In this document: positions 1 to 8,749 of the stretch, piece by piece
Layout: every line of letters begins with the position of its first letter
How positions within the stretch are numbered: position 1 is the stretch's first letter
Assembly: GCA_019166125.1 (NCBI GenBank)
Contig: JAHTBO010000004.1
Coordinates: 64,115-128,114, forward strand
Source of the DNA: Alcaligenaceae bacterium CGII-47
Lineage (GTDB): Bacteria; Pseudomonadota; Gammaproteobacteria; Burkholderiales; Burkholderiaceae_B
Reading direction: 5' to 3'
DNA: 64,000 nt
Notes under the pieces: generated by a model
What the model was told of the DNA's origin: nothing
Seen by the model: the letters and a program-made list of their open reading frames with translations, nothing else
Databases searched by the model: none
Position numbers and translations under genes: made by a program

Positions 1-1016
1 ACTGCAAGGGGGAGCGGCGGGGTTGGATTCCAGATCCGCCTCAGGGTGGGGGGGAGGGCCTCTAGTCCGCGTGTGGTGGGCCAGCGGGTCGGAACGACCG
101 CTTCCCATTTCCCTTGTGCATCGCGCTGGGCCAGACGAAAGCGAAACGAGTAATAACCTGCCGCCAGCCCCATACGCAGGTCTGTGGCAATGAGCTGACC
201 GTCGATCTCGTCGTAGCGCAGCCAGCCGCCTGTGAACCACTGTAGGCGAGCGGCCCAGGGCAGTGCTGAGGGGTCGGGGAGCAGTGCAGTATTCAAGGGC
301 TGGCGCAGGGTTTCGGCTGCACGCCCATCAAAGACGCCTGTAATCGCCTCGATTGTGTGCACGTCATCAATGCGTGCCACCACGCGCCAGAGCAGGATGC
401 TAAAGGGCTCAGGCGTGGAAAACATGGCTTGGGCGGTGATGCCCTGGTCTGCCAGCTGCGTTTGCACACGATCCTCGATGATAGCCTTGACGCCGATGGA
501 CACGGCCAGATAGGTCGCACTGATGCCCAGCGCCCACCGTGCCATGCGTAGGTTGCGCGGCGTCGCACCCCAAATCAAACCCACCACGCAGGCGATCAAT
601 AGAGGCAATGTGTAGAACGGGTCGATAATGAAAAGCGTGGACCAACTTGTGGGGACCGGATCGAGCGGCCACAATAACTGGGTGCCGTAGCTGGTGAATG
701 CATCGAGCAGGGGGTGCGTAATCAGCGTGAGCCACAGCGCAAGGAATAATCGGCCCGGGTCATAATTGGGCGAGGGCCACCAGCGGCGCATCATCCATGC
801 CAGCAGCGCCGCCAACATGGTGAGGACAAATAGCGAGTGTGAAAAACCGCGATGGTTCACGATGGTCGCGACAGGATTTGCGTAGCGAATAAATACATCC
901 AGATCGGGTATTGTCGCCAGCGCAGCACCTGCCAGGTACGCCTTGCGCCCCTGAGCGCGGCCCATCAACGAGCCGAATAGGCTGGCGCCCATCACGGCAT
1001 GGGTTATCGAATCCAT
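1..1016 (-). CDS. Membrane-bound metal-dependent hydrolase-like protein (DUF457/YdjM family), 3' end cut by window
   Basis: Reading the minus strand from the ATG at 1016 gives one open frame of at least 338 codons that runs off the left edge without a stop. It begins MDSITHAVMGASLFGSL. This N-terminus, a histidine-bearing HRGFSHS motif near residue 58 and a later THPLLDAFTSYGTQ motif are typical of the DUF457/YdjM family of inner-membrane proteins, often labelled metal-dependent hydrolases. Several hydrophobic helices lie between residues 60 and 175, followed by a long hydrophilic C-terminal part. The reaction is not established for the family, so I do not assign one. It is divergent from the MscS gene, with about 60 bases between them. 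The true C-terminus is unknown. Confidence 0.75.
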   Translation of the reverse strand, partial: MDSITHAVMGASLFGSLMGRAQGRKAYLAGAALATIPDLDVFIRYANPVATIVNHRGFSHSLFVLTMLAALLAWMMRRWWPSPNYDPGRLFLALWLTLITHPLLDAFTSYGTQLLWPLDPVPTSWSTLFIIDPFYTLPLLIACVVGLIWGATPRNLRMARWALGISATYLAVSIGVKAIIEDRVQTQLADQGITAQAMFSTPEPFSILLWRVVARIDDVHTIEAITGVFDGRAAETLRQPLNTALLPDPSALPWAARLQWFTGGWLRYDEIDGQLIATDLRMGLAAGYYSFRFRLAQRDAQGKWEAVVPTRWPTTRGLEALPPTLRRIWNPTPPLPLA

Positions 1017-1075
1017 GAGTCGGCTGCGGAATTGGTCATCATTGGGCTAGTCGGTACACTATCTATCTAATTAAC

Positions 1076-2242
1076 ATGGAGGCCAGGCGATTGAATTACA
1101 GTCCGCTTATTCAGCAAGGTATCGATATTTACAAGGAATGGGCAGACACCATCCTGGTGTTCGGTATTATCCTGCTTACGCTGATCGCAGGAATGGTTGT
1201 GGGGCGAATATTGGGCCGCCTCGCACGACACACAGATAGTGTACGGTATGTCTGGACACACGGCGTATTGGTCGGGGCGAGTACGCCAACCAAGGTGCTG
1301 ATCTGGATCGTGGGCGTCTCGGCCGCTGCCACGGTACTGGTGCAAGGCGATGTCGAATCAATCTTGTTTGCCGTGCTGGTGCCGGCCCGCAATGTCGCAG
1401 TGATCGTGGTTGTTATGTGGGGGTTGTTGCGTATTACCGGCAGCATTCAACTCAATATACTGGCTCGCGCCCGGGCCCAAAACCGCGAACTCGATCCCAC
1501 TGCAACCGATGCGATCGGTAAGCTCATCCGTGCCTCGATTGTCATCACGTCCATCCTCACTGTCATGCAAACCCTGGGCTTTTCGATTGCTGGGGTGCTG
1601 GCATTTGGCGGGGTGGGGGGGATTGCCATTGGCTTTGCCGCGCAAAGCCTCGTGGCGAATCTATTGGGCGGGCTGACTATTTTTGCCAGTCGTCCGTTTA
1701 AGGTAGGTGAATACATCATTATTCCCGGAACAGAGCTGATGGGTGGGGTTGAGCATATTGGCTGGCGCGCGACGCGTTTGATTGGTTTTGACTGCAAGCC
1801 CTTTTACGTGCCAAATGCCATGTTCAACACCCAGCCCATTATTAATCATTCGCGTATGACCAGTCGTCGCATCATGGAAACCCTCCATGTGCGCTATAGC
1901 GATATCGATGTGATCCACGCGATTGCCAACGAGTGCCGGCAGATGATAGGCAGCCATCCCGAGATCAAGCATGACTTTTTTGCCTTTAATTTTGATAGTT
2001 GTGGCGAGTCGTCTCTGAAACTGTTTTTGTATGCCTTTACCGTGAGTACAGACTACAACGACTACATGAACGTCAAGGAAGATGTCTTGTTGCGGGTGGC
2101 GCAGATCATCCGCAGCCACGGTGCACAGCTCGCCATGCCGATATCGAATGTCTATATGCCGGAGGGCTTACATATTCAACAAGGGTCCAGGCCGGTCGAT
2201 CAGCCTTCATCCTCGCCAGAGCTGGCGGGAATGGGTTCCTGA
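1076..2242 (+). CDS. MscS-family small-conductance mechanosensitive ion channel
   Basis: The 388-residue protein has hydrophobic helices near residues 26-48, 72-90 and 97-120. The MscS pore helix follows at about 179-203: glycine/alanine-rich, with the GFAAQSLVANLLGG core and then RPFKVGEYI at the start of the beta domain. Members sit in the inner membrane and release solutes on hypo-osmotic shock. The start is uncertain. GGAGG at 1078-1082 lies eight bases before a TTG at 1091, so translation may begin there (383 residues) and not at the ATG at 1076, which has no obvious ribosome-binding site. The C-terminal tail is short, unlike multi-domain MscK proteins. Confidence 0.88.
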   Translation: MEARRLNYSPLIQQGIDIYKEWADTILVFGIILLTLIAGMVVGRILGRLARHTDSVRYVWTHGVLVGASTPTKVLIWIVGVSAAATVLVQGDVESILFAVLVPARNVAVIVVVMWGLLRITGSIQLNILARARAQNRELDPTATDAIGKLIRASIVITSILTVMQTLGFSIAGVLAFGGVGGIAIGFAAQSLVANLLGGLTIFASRPFKVGEYIIIPGTELMGGVEHIGWRATRLIGFDCKPFYVPNAMFNTQPIINHSRMTSRRIMETLHVRYSDIDVIHAIANECRQMIGSHPEIKHDFFAFNFDSCGESSLKLFLYAFTVSTDYNDYMNVKEDVLLRVAQIIRSHGAQLAMPISNVYMPEGLHIQQGSRPVDQPSSSPELAGMGS

Positions 2243-2251
2243 GCCAACGAT

Positions 2252-2279
2252 CTTGATATCCCTGCCCGTGCCCCCATAT
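2252..2279 (+). promoter_or_regulatory. Sigma-32 (heat-shock) promoter for htpG
   Basis: CTTGATA at 2252-2258 and CCCCATAT at 2272-2279 are separated by 13 bases. This closely matches the known RpoH consensus (CTTGAAA, 11-16 bases, CCCCATNT), and the next gene is htpG, a classic member of that regulon. Transcription would start near 2286, giving a leader of about 75 bases. Confidence 0.8.
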
Positions 2280-2311
2280 GCGATGCAGTCCCGCATGGCG
2301 GGTGGCACGGA

Positions 2312-2336
2312 CCATCCACTTTGGATGGCGCTTTTT
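2312..2336 (+). terminator. Terminator-like hairpin in the htpG leader
   Basis: CCATCCA (2312-2318) and TGGATGG (2322-2328) form a perfect 7-bp stem with a 3-base loop. CGC and then five T residues (2332-2336) follow. It lies downstream of the proposed heat-shock promoter and upstream of the htpG ATG. It could therefore be a weak attenuator, or it could stop read-through from the channel gene. A smaller hairpin, CCCGC/GCGGG, precedes it at 2290-2302. Confidence 0.4.
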
Positions 2337-2359
2337 ATAACCCGAGCGAATACACGATC

Positions 2360-4270
2360 ATGAGTCAATCCGATACCACGAGTGCAACCTCTGAAACCCT
2401 GGGCTTTCAGGCCGAGGTCAAACAACTGTTGCACCTGATGATTCACTCCTTGTACAGCAACAAGGAAATTTTCCTGCGCGAGCTCGTCTCGAATGCGTCG
2501 GACGCCTGCGACAAGTTGCGTTTTGAGGCGATCGACCAGCCCGATCTGATGCAAGGCGATACCGACTTGCGTATTCGGGTTGAGTTTGACAAGGCGCGCC
2601 GCACGATTACGATTTCCGACAATGGAATTGGCCTGTCGCGCGATGAGGCGATCAGCCATCTGGGGACCATCGCCCGTTCCGGGACAAAGGAATTTTTCTC
2701 CCAACTTACTGGGGATAAGCAAAAGGACGCACAACTGATCGGTCAGTTCGGCGTCGGCTTTTACTCGTCCTTTATCGTGGCGAGTAATGTGTCGGTGCTC
2801 AGCCGGCGCGCGGGCGTGCCCGAGACCGAGGCGATTCTCTGGGAGTCCCAGGGCGAAGGTGAATTCTCGATCACAACCGTGGAAAAGGCTGATCGCGGTA
2901 CATCGGTGACCCTGACGCTGCGCGAGGATGAGGATGAATTCCTCAGCGGCTGGAAGCTGCGCGAGATCCTCCGTCGCTATTCCGATCATATTTCGCTGCC
3001 GATCCGCATGCTCAAGGAAGAGTGGGACGCTGAAAAATCCGAGCAGGTCGTGACCACTGAGTGGGAGACGGTGAACCAGGCCAATGCACTGTGGGCCCGA
3101 GCCAAGGCCGATATCACCGACGAGCAGTATCAAGAGTTCTACAAGCACATCGCCCATGACTTCGAAAACCCGCTCGCCTGGACGCATAATCGCGTCGAGG
3201 GTCGTAGCGAATACACGCAACTGCTCTACATCCCGCAGCGCGCGCCCTTTGATATGTGGGATCGTGATGCCCGCCGTGGGGTCAAGCTCTACATCAAGCG
3301 CGTATTCATCATGGATGACGCCGAGCAACTACTCCCCGCCTATCTGCGTTTCGTGCGCGGTGTGGTGGACTCTGCCGACCTGCCCTTGAATGTCTCGCGT
3401 GAGATTCTCCAAGAGAGTCGTGATGTACGCGCCATCCGTGATGGTTCGGCCAAACGCATCCTGGGCCTGCTTGATGATCTGGCTGAAAACAAGCCCGAGC
3501 AGTACGCCACGTTCTGGGCCCAGTTCGGCCAGGTTCTTAAGGAAGGTATCGGCGAGGATACTGCCAATAAGGATCGTATCGCGGCCTTGGCGCGCTTTGC
3601 CTCAACGCAGGGCGCAGAAGCTGCGCAGACCGTCTCACTGGCAGATTACATCAGCCGCATGAAGGATGGTCAGGACAAGATCTACTACGTCAGCGCCGAC
3701 TCGTATACGGCGGCTGCCAATAGCCCACACCTAGAGATCTTCCGCAAAAAAGGTCTTGAGGTTCTGCTGCTCTCGGATCGTGTGGACGAGTGGATGCTGT
3801 CCTTCTTGCGCGAGTTCGAGGGTAAGTCGCTGGTCTCCATCGCCAAGGGGGGGCTGGATCTCGAGGATCTGGCTGACGCAGAGGAAAAGAAACACCAGGC
3901 CGATGTTGCCCAGGCGTTTAAGCCCACGGTCGAACGCATTAAGGCCGCCTTGGGCGAGCAGGTCAAAGACGTGCGCGTGACGGCCCGTCTGGTCGATTCT
4001 CCCGCCTGCGTGGTGGTCGATGAGACCGAGCTGAGCCCGCATCTGGCACGTATGCTCCAGGCGGCAGGTCAGGCTGCACCAGAGGTTCGGCCTATCCTCG
4101 AAATCAACCCCGAGCATCCCTTGGTCCGGCGTCTGGAAACCGAGCCTGATCCGACCTTTGGCGAGTGGTCAAAGCTGTTGCTCGATCAGGCGATGTTGGC
4201 CGAAGGCGCCACCCTCAAGGATCCTGCCGCCTTTGTCAAACGCATGAATACCTTGTTGTTAAAGGCTTGA
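2360..4270 (+). CDS. htpG: Molecular chaperone HtpG (Hsp90)
   Basis: The product is a cytosolic ATP-dependent Hsp90 chaperone of 636 residues, the usual bacterial length. The N-terminal GHKL ATPase domain shows [25 protein letters not shown] and the GQFGVGFYS lid/glycine motif. The middle domain and the C-terminal dimerisation domain follow, ending MNTLLLKA. I start it at the ATG at 2360 ([19 protein letters not shown]). The upstream in-frame ATG at 2321 would begin inside a hairpin stem and add 13 residues absent from the family. The proposed sigma-32 promoter at 2252-2279 fits heat-shock control. Confidence 0.97.
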   Translation: MSQSDTTSATSETLGFQAEVKQLLHLMIHSLYSNKEIFLRELVSNASDACDKLRFEAIDQPDLMQGDTDLRIRVEFDKARRTITISDNGIGLSRDEAISHLGTIARSGTKEFFSQLTGDKQKDAQLIGQFGVGFYSSFIVASNVSVLSRRAGVPETEAILWESQGEGEFSITTVEKADRGTSVTLTLREDEDEFLSGWKLREILRRYSDHISLPIRMLKEEWDAEKSEQVVTTEWETVNQANALWARAKADITDEQYQEFYKHIAHDFENPLAWTHNRVEGRSEYTQLLYIPQRAPFDMWDRDARRGVKLYIKRVFIMDDAEQLLPAYLRFVRGVVDSADLPLNVSREILQESRDVRAIRDGSAKRILGLLDDLAENKPEQYATFWAQFGQVLKEGIGEDTANKDRIAALARFASTQGAEAAQTVSLADYISRMKDGQDKIYYVSADSYTAAANSPHLEIFRKKGLEVLLLSDRVDEWMLSFLREFEGKSLVSIAKGGLDLEDLADAEEKKHQADVAQAFKPTVERIKAALGEQVKDVRVTARLVDSPACVVVDETELSPHLARMLQAAGQAAPEVRPILEINPEHPLVRRLETEPDPTFGEWSKLLLDQAMLAEGATLKDPAAFVKRMNTLLLKA

Positions 4271-4281
4271 TCTGCGCGTTT

Positions 4282-4905
4282 TCAGAGACAAATCGATTGA
4301 GGCTCAGTGCCGGGCAGCTGCCCGGCCTGCCAGCTGCCTTCACGGGCAAAGCGTGCCCAATCGAATGATGGCCCCGGATCGGTTTTGCGCCCGGGTGCAA
4401 TGTGCTCATGGCCCCGCACCTGGGTGATGGGGTGGCGGCTACGTAGTGCCGCCGATAGTTTGCGCAGGCTTAGGTACTGGGCATCGGTATAGGGCAGCGT
4501 ATCCGTGCCTTCGAGCTCGATACCCACCGAAAAATCATTACAGCGTACGCGCCCGGCAAAGCACGACACCCCTGCGTGCCAGGCGCGCAGCACGGTCGGC
4601 ACGAACTGAATGATGGTGCCATCCCGCCGGATCAAAAAGTGCGCTGATACCTGCACGCCTCGGACATTTTCGAACCACGAGTGTGCCGTGATATCAAGTT
4701 GATTCAAAAACAGATCAATGATTGCATCGCCGTTAAAAACCCCTGGTGGCAGGCTGATATTGTGCAGGACCAACAGGCAGGGTGCCTCGTCCTGGGGGCG
4801 GCTGTCGTGGTTGGGTGATGGGTACCGTTCGATCCCGGCTTGTAAGCGCAGCCAACCGTCTGCGTCCAGAATCAGATTGGCGTGCTCAGGCGCGCCTGAG
4901 ATCAT
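4282..4905 (-). CDS. ampD: 1,6-anhydro-N-acetylmuramyl-L-alanine amidase AmpD
   Basis: This cytosolic zinc amidase of cell-wall recycling cleaves the peptide from anhydromuropeptides and so influences AmpC beta-lactamase induction where ampR/ampC exist. In the 207-residue product the zinc ligands of the family can be placed at H48 (VLHNIS), H166 (RGHEHIAPGRK) and D176 (KTDPGPSFDW). The start is the ATG at 4905, which overlaps the stop of the upstream small gene in an ATGA arrangement. A longer in-frame start at 4944 would extend into that gene. It is the last gene of a minus-strand run with the PP0621-like and CcsA-like genes. Confidence 0.93.
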   Translation of the reverse strand: MISGAPEHANLILDADGWLRLQAGIERYPSPNHDSRPQDEAPCLLVLHNISLPPGVFNGDAIIDLFLNQLDITAHSWFENVRGVQVSAHFLIRRDGTIIQFVPTVLRAWHAGVSCFAGRVRCNDFSVGIELEGTDTLPYTDAQYLSLRKLSAALRSRHPITQVRGHEHIAPGRKTDPGPSFDWARFAREGSWQAGQLPGTEPQSICL

Positions 4906-5147
4906 TTGCGCAGACCGAGCTGGGCATGCTCTGCGCAGCACCAAGGCTTGCCTTGGCTCATGTAGGCCTCTGAGCGTGGCAGATAGATTTGACAGTGCGA
5001 GCAGCGCACCATGGATTCCGGCGGAGCCTTGGGTGCTGGCGGAGGCGGGCTACGGCGGATTTTTTGGGCGGCGTGACGATGCGTGAGAACGCGCGAGATC
5101 AACATCACGCCCAGAATGATAACGACCCATATCAGAACCTTGGTCAA
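4902..5147 (-). CDS. PP0621-family small membrane-anchored protein with zinc-ribbon-like cysteines
   Basis: The 81-residue product has one N-terminal membrane helix (VLIWVVIILGVMLIS), a proline-rich linker and a cysteine motif of the form CSHC ... CCAEH that looks like a small zinc ribbon. I take the TTG at 5147 as the start: GAGGTT lies just upstream, and the preceding gene stops one base earlier, at 5149. The ATG farther upstream would embed the start in the CcsA-like gene. Proteins of this type are conserved in beta- and gammaproteobacteria but have no known function. The tight packing between the cytochrome c assembly-like gene and ampD suggests co-transcription. Confidence 0.75.
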   Translation of the reverse strand: MTKVLIWVVIILGVMLISRVLTHRHAAQKIRRSPPPPAPKAPPESMVRCSHCQIYLPRSEAYMSQGKPWCCAEHAQLGLRK

Positions 5148-5148
5148 G

Positions 5149-5991
5149 CTAACCTCGCTGCAAAATGACTTCAATGACGAAACGGCTACCTGTGTAGGAC
5201 AGCAGCAGGAATGCAAACCCGGTCAATGTCCAGCGCAGCGCAATGCGCCCACGCCAGCCCTTGATGTGACGCCCTGCCAGGAGGATGCCAAAGGTGACCC
5301 ATGACAGGAGCGTAAAGACGGTCTTGTGATCCATGGGGAGCGCGGCGCCGCCCAGATGCAGCGACACGATGATGCCCGTGATCACGGTTAAGGTCAGGAC
5401 GCTAAAACCTATCCATATCAATCGGAACAGCAACAGCTCTAACACCAGCAATGCAGGCATGGAGTTCAAGGCGCGCTCTATAATGGAGTGACTGTCCTCG
5501 GGTTTGATGGGGCGGTGTAGCTGGCGGTCTAGTGCAGTCATCAGCATGGCATGCAATGCTGCCACAGTGATCAGGCCATACGCCATCATGGCGATTAGCA
5601 GGTGGATACGCAACCAGTCGCTATCGGGGTGGGCGATGGTATACCCGTGCGGAAATATCGCAGCCAGCAGACTGATCAGCGCAGCGGTGGGCAGAAGCAA
5701 AAGCAGCAGCCCATCGATGCGCAGTAAAAAGTTTTCAATCCAGAATACGATCATGCCTAACCAGACTGCGACAGACAGGGCGAGTGCCCAGCCCAGGTGC
5801 AGCCCTTGGGGTACCAGGACGGCCAGGGCCAAGGCGACCCCATGCAAGGCGATAGCGCCCAGCATGCAGAACCTGCCGATGGTACCGGCTGCCGTAGACG
5901 ATGAGCCCTGGGCGATTGGACGCCATAGAGCGATCGCCAAGACGCCATACGCCAGCGCAGCGAGCAAGTGAAATACAATGCTTGCAGACAT
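5149..5991 (-). CDS. CcsA/YpjD-like cytochrome c assembly family inner-membrane protein
   Basis: The 280-residue product is almost entirely hydrophobic with about eight predicted membrane helices. It resembles the CcsA/HemX/YpjD family, which includes heme handlers of system II cytochrome c maturation. Histidines at the membrane edges (for example GYTIAHPDSDWLRIHLLIAMMAYG) fit the family. The chosen start is the ATG at 5991 (MSASIVFHLLAALAYG), preceded by AAGGGACCT; an earlier in-frame ATG lacks a ribosome-binding site. The gene is divergent from ffh, a neighbourhood common in proteobacteria. No ccsB-like partner is nearby, so a direct role in cytochrome c biogenesis is only inferred. Confidence 0.82.
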   Translation of the reverse strand: MSASIVFHLLAALAYGVLAIALWRPIAQGSSSTAAGTIGRFCMLGAIALHGVALALAVLVPQGLHLGWALALSVAVWLGMIVFWIENFLLRIDGLLLLLLPTAALISLLAAIFPHGYTIAHPDSDWLRIHLLIAMMAYGLITVAALHAMLMTALDRQLHRPIKPEDSHSIIERALNSMPALLVLELLLFRLIWIGFSVLTLTVITGIIVSLHLGGAALPMDHKTVFTLLSWVTFGILLAGRHIKGWRGRIALRWTLTGFAFLLLSYTGSRFVIEVILQRG

Positions 5992-6089
5992 AGGTCCCTT
6001 TTTGCATCCATTGAGCGGGGGACGAACCCCCAAAGCATCTATTTTATGCTGAGCCCGGTGGATCAACCAATTTAGACGAATTTATAGCC

Positions 6090-7517
6090 ATGTTTGATAA
6101 TCTCACCAATCGTTTGTCGCGCATCGTCAAAACCATGCGCGGCGAAGCGCGCCTGACCGAGGCGAACACCCAAGAGATGCTGCGCGAGGTGCGTATGGCG
6201 CTGCTGGAGGCGGATGTATCCCTGCCAGTCGTGCGCGAGTTCATCGCCCAAGTCAAGGAAAAGTCTCTTGGCCAGGATGTCGTCAGCAGCTTGAACCCAG
6301 GCCAGGCCCTGGTGGGGATCGTCAGCCGCGAACTGACCGCCTTGATGGGGGGGGATCTGGGGCCAGAGGCCTCCGAGCTATCTTTGGCGGCGCAACCGCC
6401 TGCAGTGATTCTTATGGCTGGCTTACAGGGCGCCGGTAAGACCACCACCAGCGGTAAGCTCGCCAAATGGTTAAGCGAGGGCGAACACCTCCAGCACAGC
6501 CGCAAGACCGGGCGCAAAAAAGTTCTGCTGGTAAGCGCCGACGTCTATCGACCTGCCGCGATCGATCAGCTCAAGGCCGTGGCTGCACAGATCGGTGTGG
6601 ATTTCCTGCCATCAGACGCGTCTCAAAAACCTGAGGATATTGCACGTGCCGCGCTCGATCATGCGCGGCGCCATCATTATGATGTGCTAATCGTCGATAC
6701 GGCGGGTCGTCTAGGGATCGACGAGGCCATGATGCACGAGATCCGTGCCTTGCATGATCTGCTCGATCCGGTTGAGACCTTGTTTGTCGTCGATGCCATG
6801 CAGGGTCAGGATGCGGTCAATGTCGCACGCGCCTTTGCTCAGGCGCTGCCCTTGACCGGGATCGTGATGACCAAGCTCGATGGCGATGCACGGGGGGGGG
6901 CCGCGCTATCAGTACGTCAGATTACAGGTAAGCCACTAAAATTTGTCGGCGTATCCGAAAAACTCGATGGCCTGGAACCCTTTTATCCCGAGCGCATGGC
7001 CCAGCGCATCCTGGGCATGGGGGATATTGTCTCGCTCGTTGAGCAGGCCCAGAAAAACATTGACGTTGCCGAGGCACAAAAGCTCGCCGCCAAGCTCAAG
7101 TCCGGCGATCGCTTTGATTTGAATGATTTTCGTGAACAATTGCAGCAGGTCAAAAAGCTCGGCGATATGGGTTCATTGCTGGAAAAACTCCCAGCGCAGT
7201 TCTCGCAGGCAGCCTCTCAGTTGCAAGGCGGCCAGGCGGACAAGCAATTGGGCCGCACCGAGGGCATCCTCAATTCCATGACTCCCCAAGAGCGTGCCAA
7301 GCCCGATTTGCTTAAGGCCTCCCGTAAGCGCCGCATTGCAGCAGGTGCCGGCGTACCGGTCCAGGAGGTCAATCGTCTGCTCAAACAATTCGAGCAGATG
7401 CAAGGCATGATGAAACAGATGAAAAAGGGCGGCATGGCCAAGGTCATGCGCGCCATGGGCGGGATGACAGGGATGGGTAAGGGCGGTGGGGGCGGTTTTG
7501 GCGGCTTTCGCCGTTAG
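6090..7517 (+). CDS. ffh: Signal recognition particle protein Ffh (SRP54)
   Basis: This GTPase binds 4.5S RNA and signal sequences of nascent membrane proteins and delivers ribosomes to FtsY. The 475 residues show the N-terminal helical bundle, the G1 motif GLQGAGKTT at residues 111-119, DTAGRLGIDEAMM, TKLDGDARGG, and a methionine-rich M domain. The protein ends in a glycine-rich tail (MGKGGGGGFGGFRR). Length and domain order are standard. It is transcribed divergently from the CcsA-like gene and stands alone on the plus strand. Confidence 0.97.
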   Translation: MFDNLTNRLSRIVKTMRGEARLTEANTQEMLREVRMALLEADVSLPVVREFIAQVKEKSLGQDVVSSLNPGQALVGIVSRELTALMGGDLGPEASELSLAAQPPAVILMAGLQGAGKTTTSGKLAKWLSEGEHLQHSRKTGRKKVLLVSADVYRPAAIDQLKAVAAQIGVDFLPSDASQKPEDIARAALDHARRHHYDVLIVDTAGRLGIDEAMMHEIRALHDLLDPVETLFVVDAMQGQDAVNVARAFAQALPLTGIVMTKLDGDARGGAALSVRQITGKPLKFVGVSEKLDGLEPFYPERMAQRILGMGDIVSLVEQAQKNIDVAEAQKLAAKLKSGDRFDLNDFREQLQQVKKLGDMGSLLEKLPAQFSQAASQLQGGQADKQLGRTEGILNSMTPQERAKPDLLKASRKRRIAAGAGVPVQEVNRLLKQFEQMQGMMKQMKKGGMAKVMRAMGGMTGMGKGGGGGFGGFRR

Positions 7518-7560
7518 GATTGCTGGGACGCAGCCCCTGAGCCCTGGCGCTTGGCCCGGC

Positions 7561-7761
7561 TCAGCCGCCACCCACGGCAATTACGATCTCGATCTGATCG
7601 CCCTCATCTAAGGTCGCGTAAGCATGCTGGCTCTTGGGGACGATGTCACCGTTACGTTCGACGGCAATGCGCTTATCCTGATAGCCCAAATGGGTGATCA
7701 GGTCCTGCACGGTATGCACCGCCTTGAGTGTTTGGGTTTGGCCGTTTAGTGTGATATTCAA
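7561..7761 (-). CDS. thiS: Sulfur carrier protein ThiS
   Basis: A 66-residue ubiquitin-fold protein ending in Gly-Gly-Gly. The C-terminal glycines are thiocarboxylated and donate sulfur to the thiazole ring of thiamine. The sequence begins MNITLNGQTQTL and contains the DLITHLGYQDKRIAVERNG region typical of ThiS. The usual partner thiG is not adjacent. The gene lies 39 bases downstream of the iminopeptidase gene on the same strand, after trmB. In Bordetella-type genomes I would expect thiS-thiG-trmB, so thiG has been displaced or lost here. Confidence 0.92.
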   Translation of the reverse strand: MNITLNGQTQTLKAVHTVQDLITHLGYQDKRIAVERNGDIVPKSQHAYATLDEGDQIEIVIAVGGG

Positions 7762-7800
7762 GTCAGCTCCTGACCTGCCTGATCAGGCAGGACTTGATTT

Positions 7801-8745
7801 TTAATCCTGGGCGTAGCGATCTGTCGCCGCCAGGAGTTGTGTGAGGGTGCCCGGCTCGTCAAAGGCGTGTCCGGCATCGGGCACGATATGAAAGTCTGCG
7901 CGAGGCCAGGCCTGATGGAGATCCCAAGCACTGCGAGCAGGGGTACAGACGTCGTAGCGGCCCTGGATGATGACACCCGGGATCTGAGCGAGCCGATGGG
8001 CGTCACGTAGAATCTGGCCCTCGTCCATAAAGCCCTGATTAACAAAATAATGGTTTTCGATGCGGGCAAAAGCAAGCGCCGAGGTGTCATCGGTATGGGA
8101 TTCCTGATGCTCGGGGTTGGGCAGCAAGGTAATCGTGTGGCTCTCCCACTGGACCCAGGCGTGTGCCGCCTCGATGCGCGCCTGCCTGTCCTCACCCGTG
8201 AGGCGTGCGCGGTAGGCGGCCATCAGATTATGGCGTTCCTGCGGTGGGATCGGTGCGAGGTATTTTTCCCAGAGGTCGGGAAACAGCCATGAAGCACCTT
8301 CCTGATAGAACCACTGCAGCTCCTCGCGGCGTAGCGTAAAGATCCCACGCAGGATGAGCGCACTCACGTGCTCAGGGTGGGTTTCGGCATAGACCAGTGC
8401 GAGGGTCGAGCCCCAGGAGCCGCCAAATATCAACATTTGTTCCGCACCCAGAATCTCGGTGCGTAGGCGCTCGATGTCGGCCACCAGATCCCAGGTGGTG
8501 TTGTGTTCGATACAGGCCGATGGGGTAGAGCGGCCACAGCCGCGTTGATCGAATAACAGGATCTGGTAGCGCGCAGGATCAAATAGGCGGCGATGCGTGG
8601 GTGAACAGCCTGCGCCAGGCCCGCCATGCAAAAAAATCGCGGCTTTGCCTTGGGGATTGCCGCAGAGCTCCCAATACACCTGATGGCCATTGCCGACATC
8701 CAGATGGCCCTGGGCGTAGGGTTCGATTTCGGGGTACATATGCAC
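7801..8745 (-). CDS. pip: Proline iminopeptidase (alpha/beta hydrolase, peptidase S33)
   Basis: A cytosolic peptidase that removes N-terminal proline from peptides. The 314-residue protein has the oxyanion-hole HGGPGAG motif near residue 40, the nucleophile elbow GGSWGS with Ser110, an aspartate in GRYDVCTP and the catalytic histidine in DAGHAFDEP. Length and motif order match the S33 family. It starts four bases after the trmB stop and probably shares its transcript. Translation may begin at either M1 or M3 (MHMYPEIEPYAQG). Confidence 0.94.
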   Translation of the reverse strand: MHMYPEIEPYAQGHLDVGNGHQVYWELCGNPQGKAAIFLHGGPGAGCSPTHRRLFDPARYQILLFDQRGCGRSTPSACIEHNTTWDLVADIERLRTEILGAEQMLIFGGSWGSTLALVYAETHPEHVSALILRGIFTLRREELQWFYQEGASWLFPDLWEKYLAPIPPQERHNLMAAYRARLTGEDRQARIEAAHAWVQWESHTITLLPNPEHQESHTDDTSALAFARIENHYFVNQGFMDEGQILRDAHRLAQIPGVIIQGRYDVCTPARSAWDLHQAWPRADFHIVPDAGHAFDEPGTLTQLLAATDRYAQD

Positions 8746-8749
8746 TACC

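Noticed and set aside
2207-3328. Long minus-strand open frame (373 codons) across htpG
   Set aside because: It is antisense to the clearly coding htpG, shows no family motifs and reflects codon bias of the real gene.
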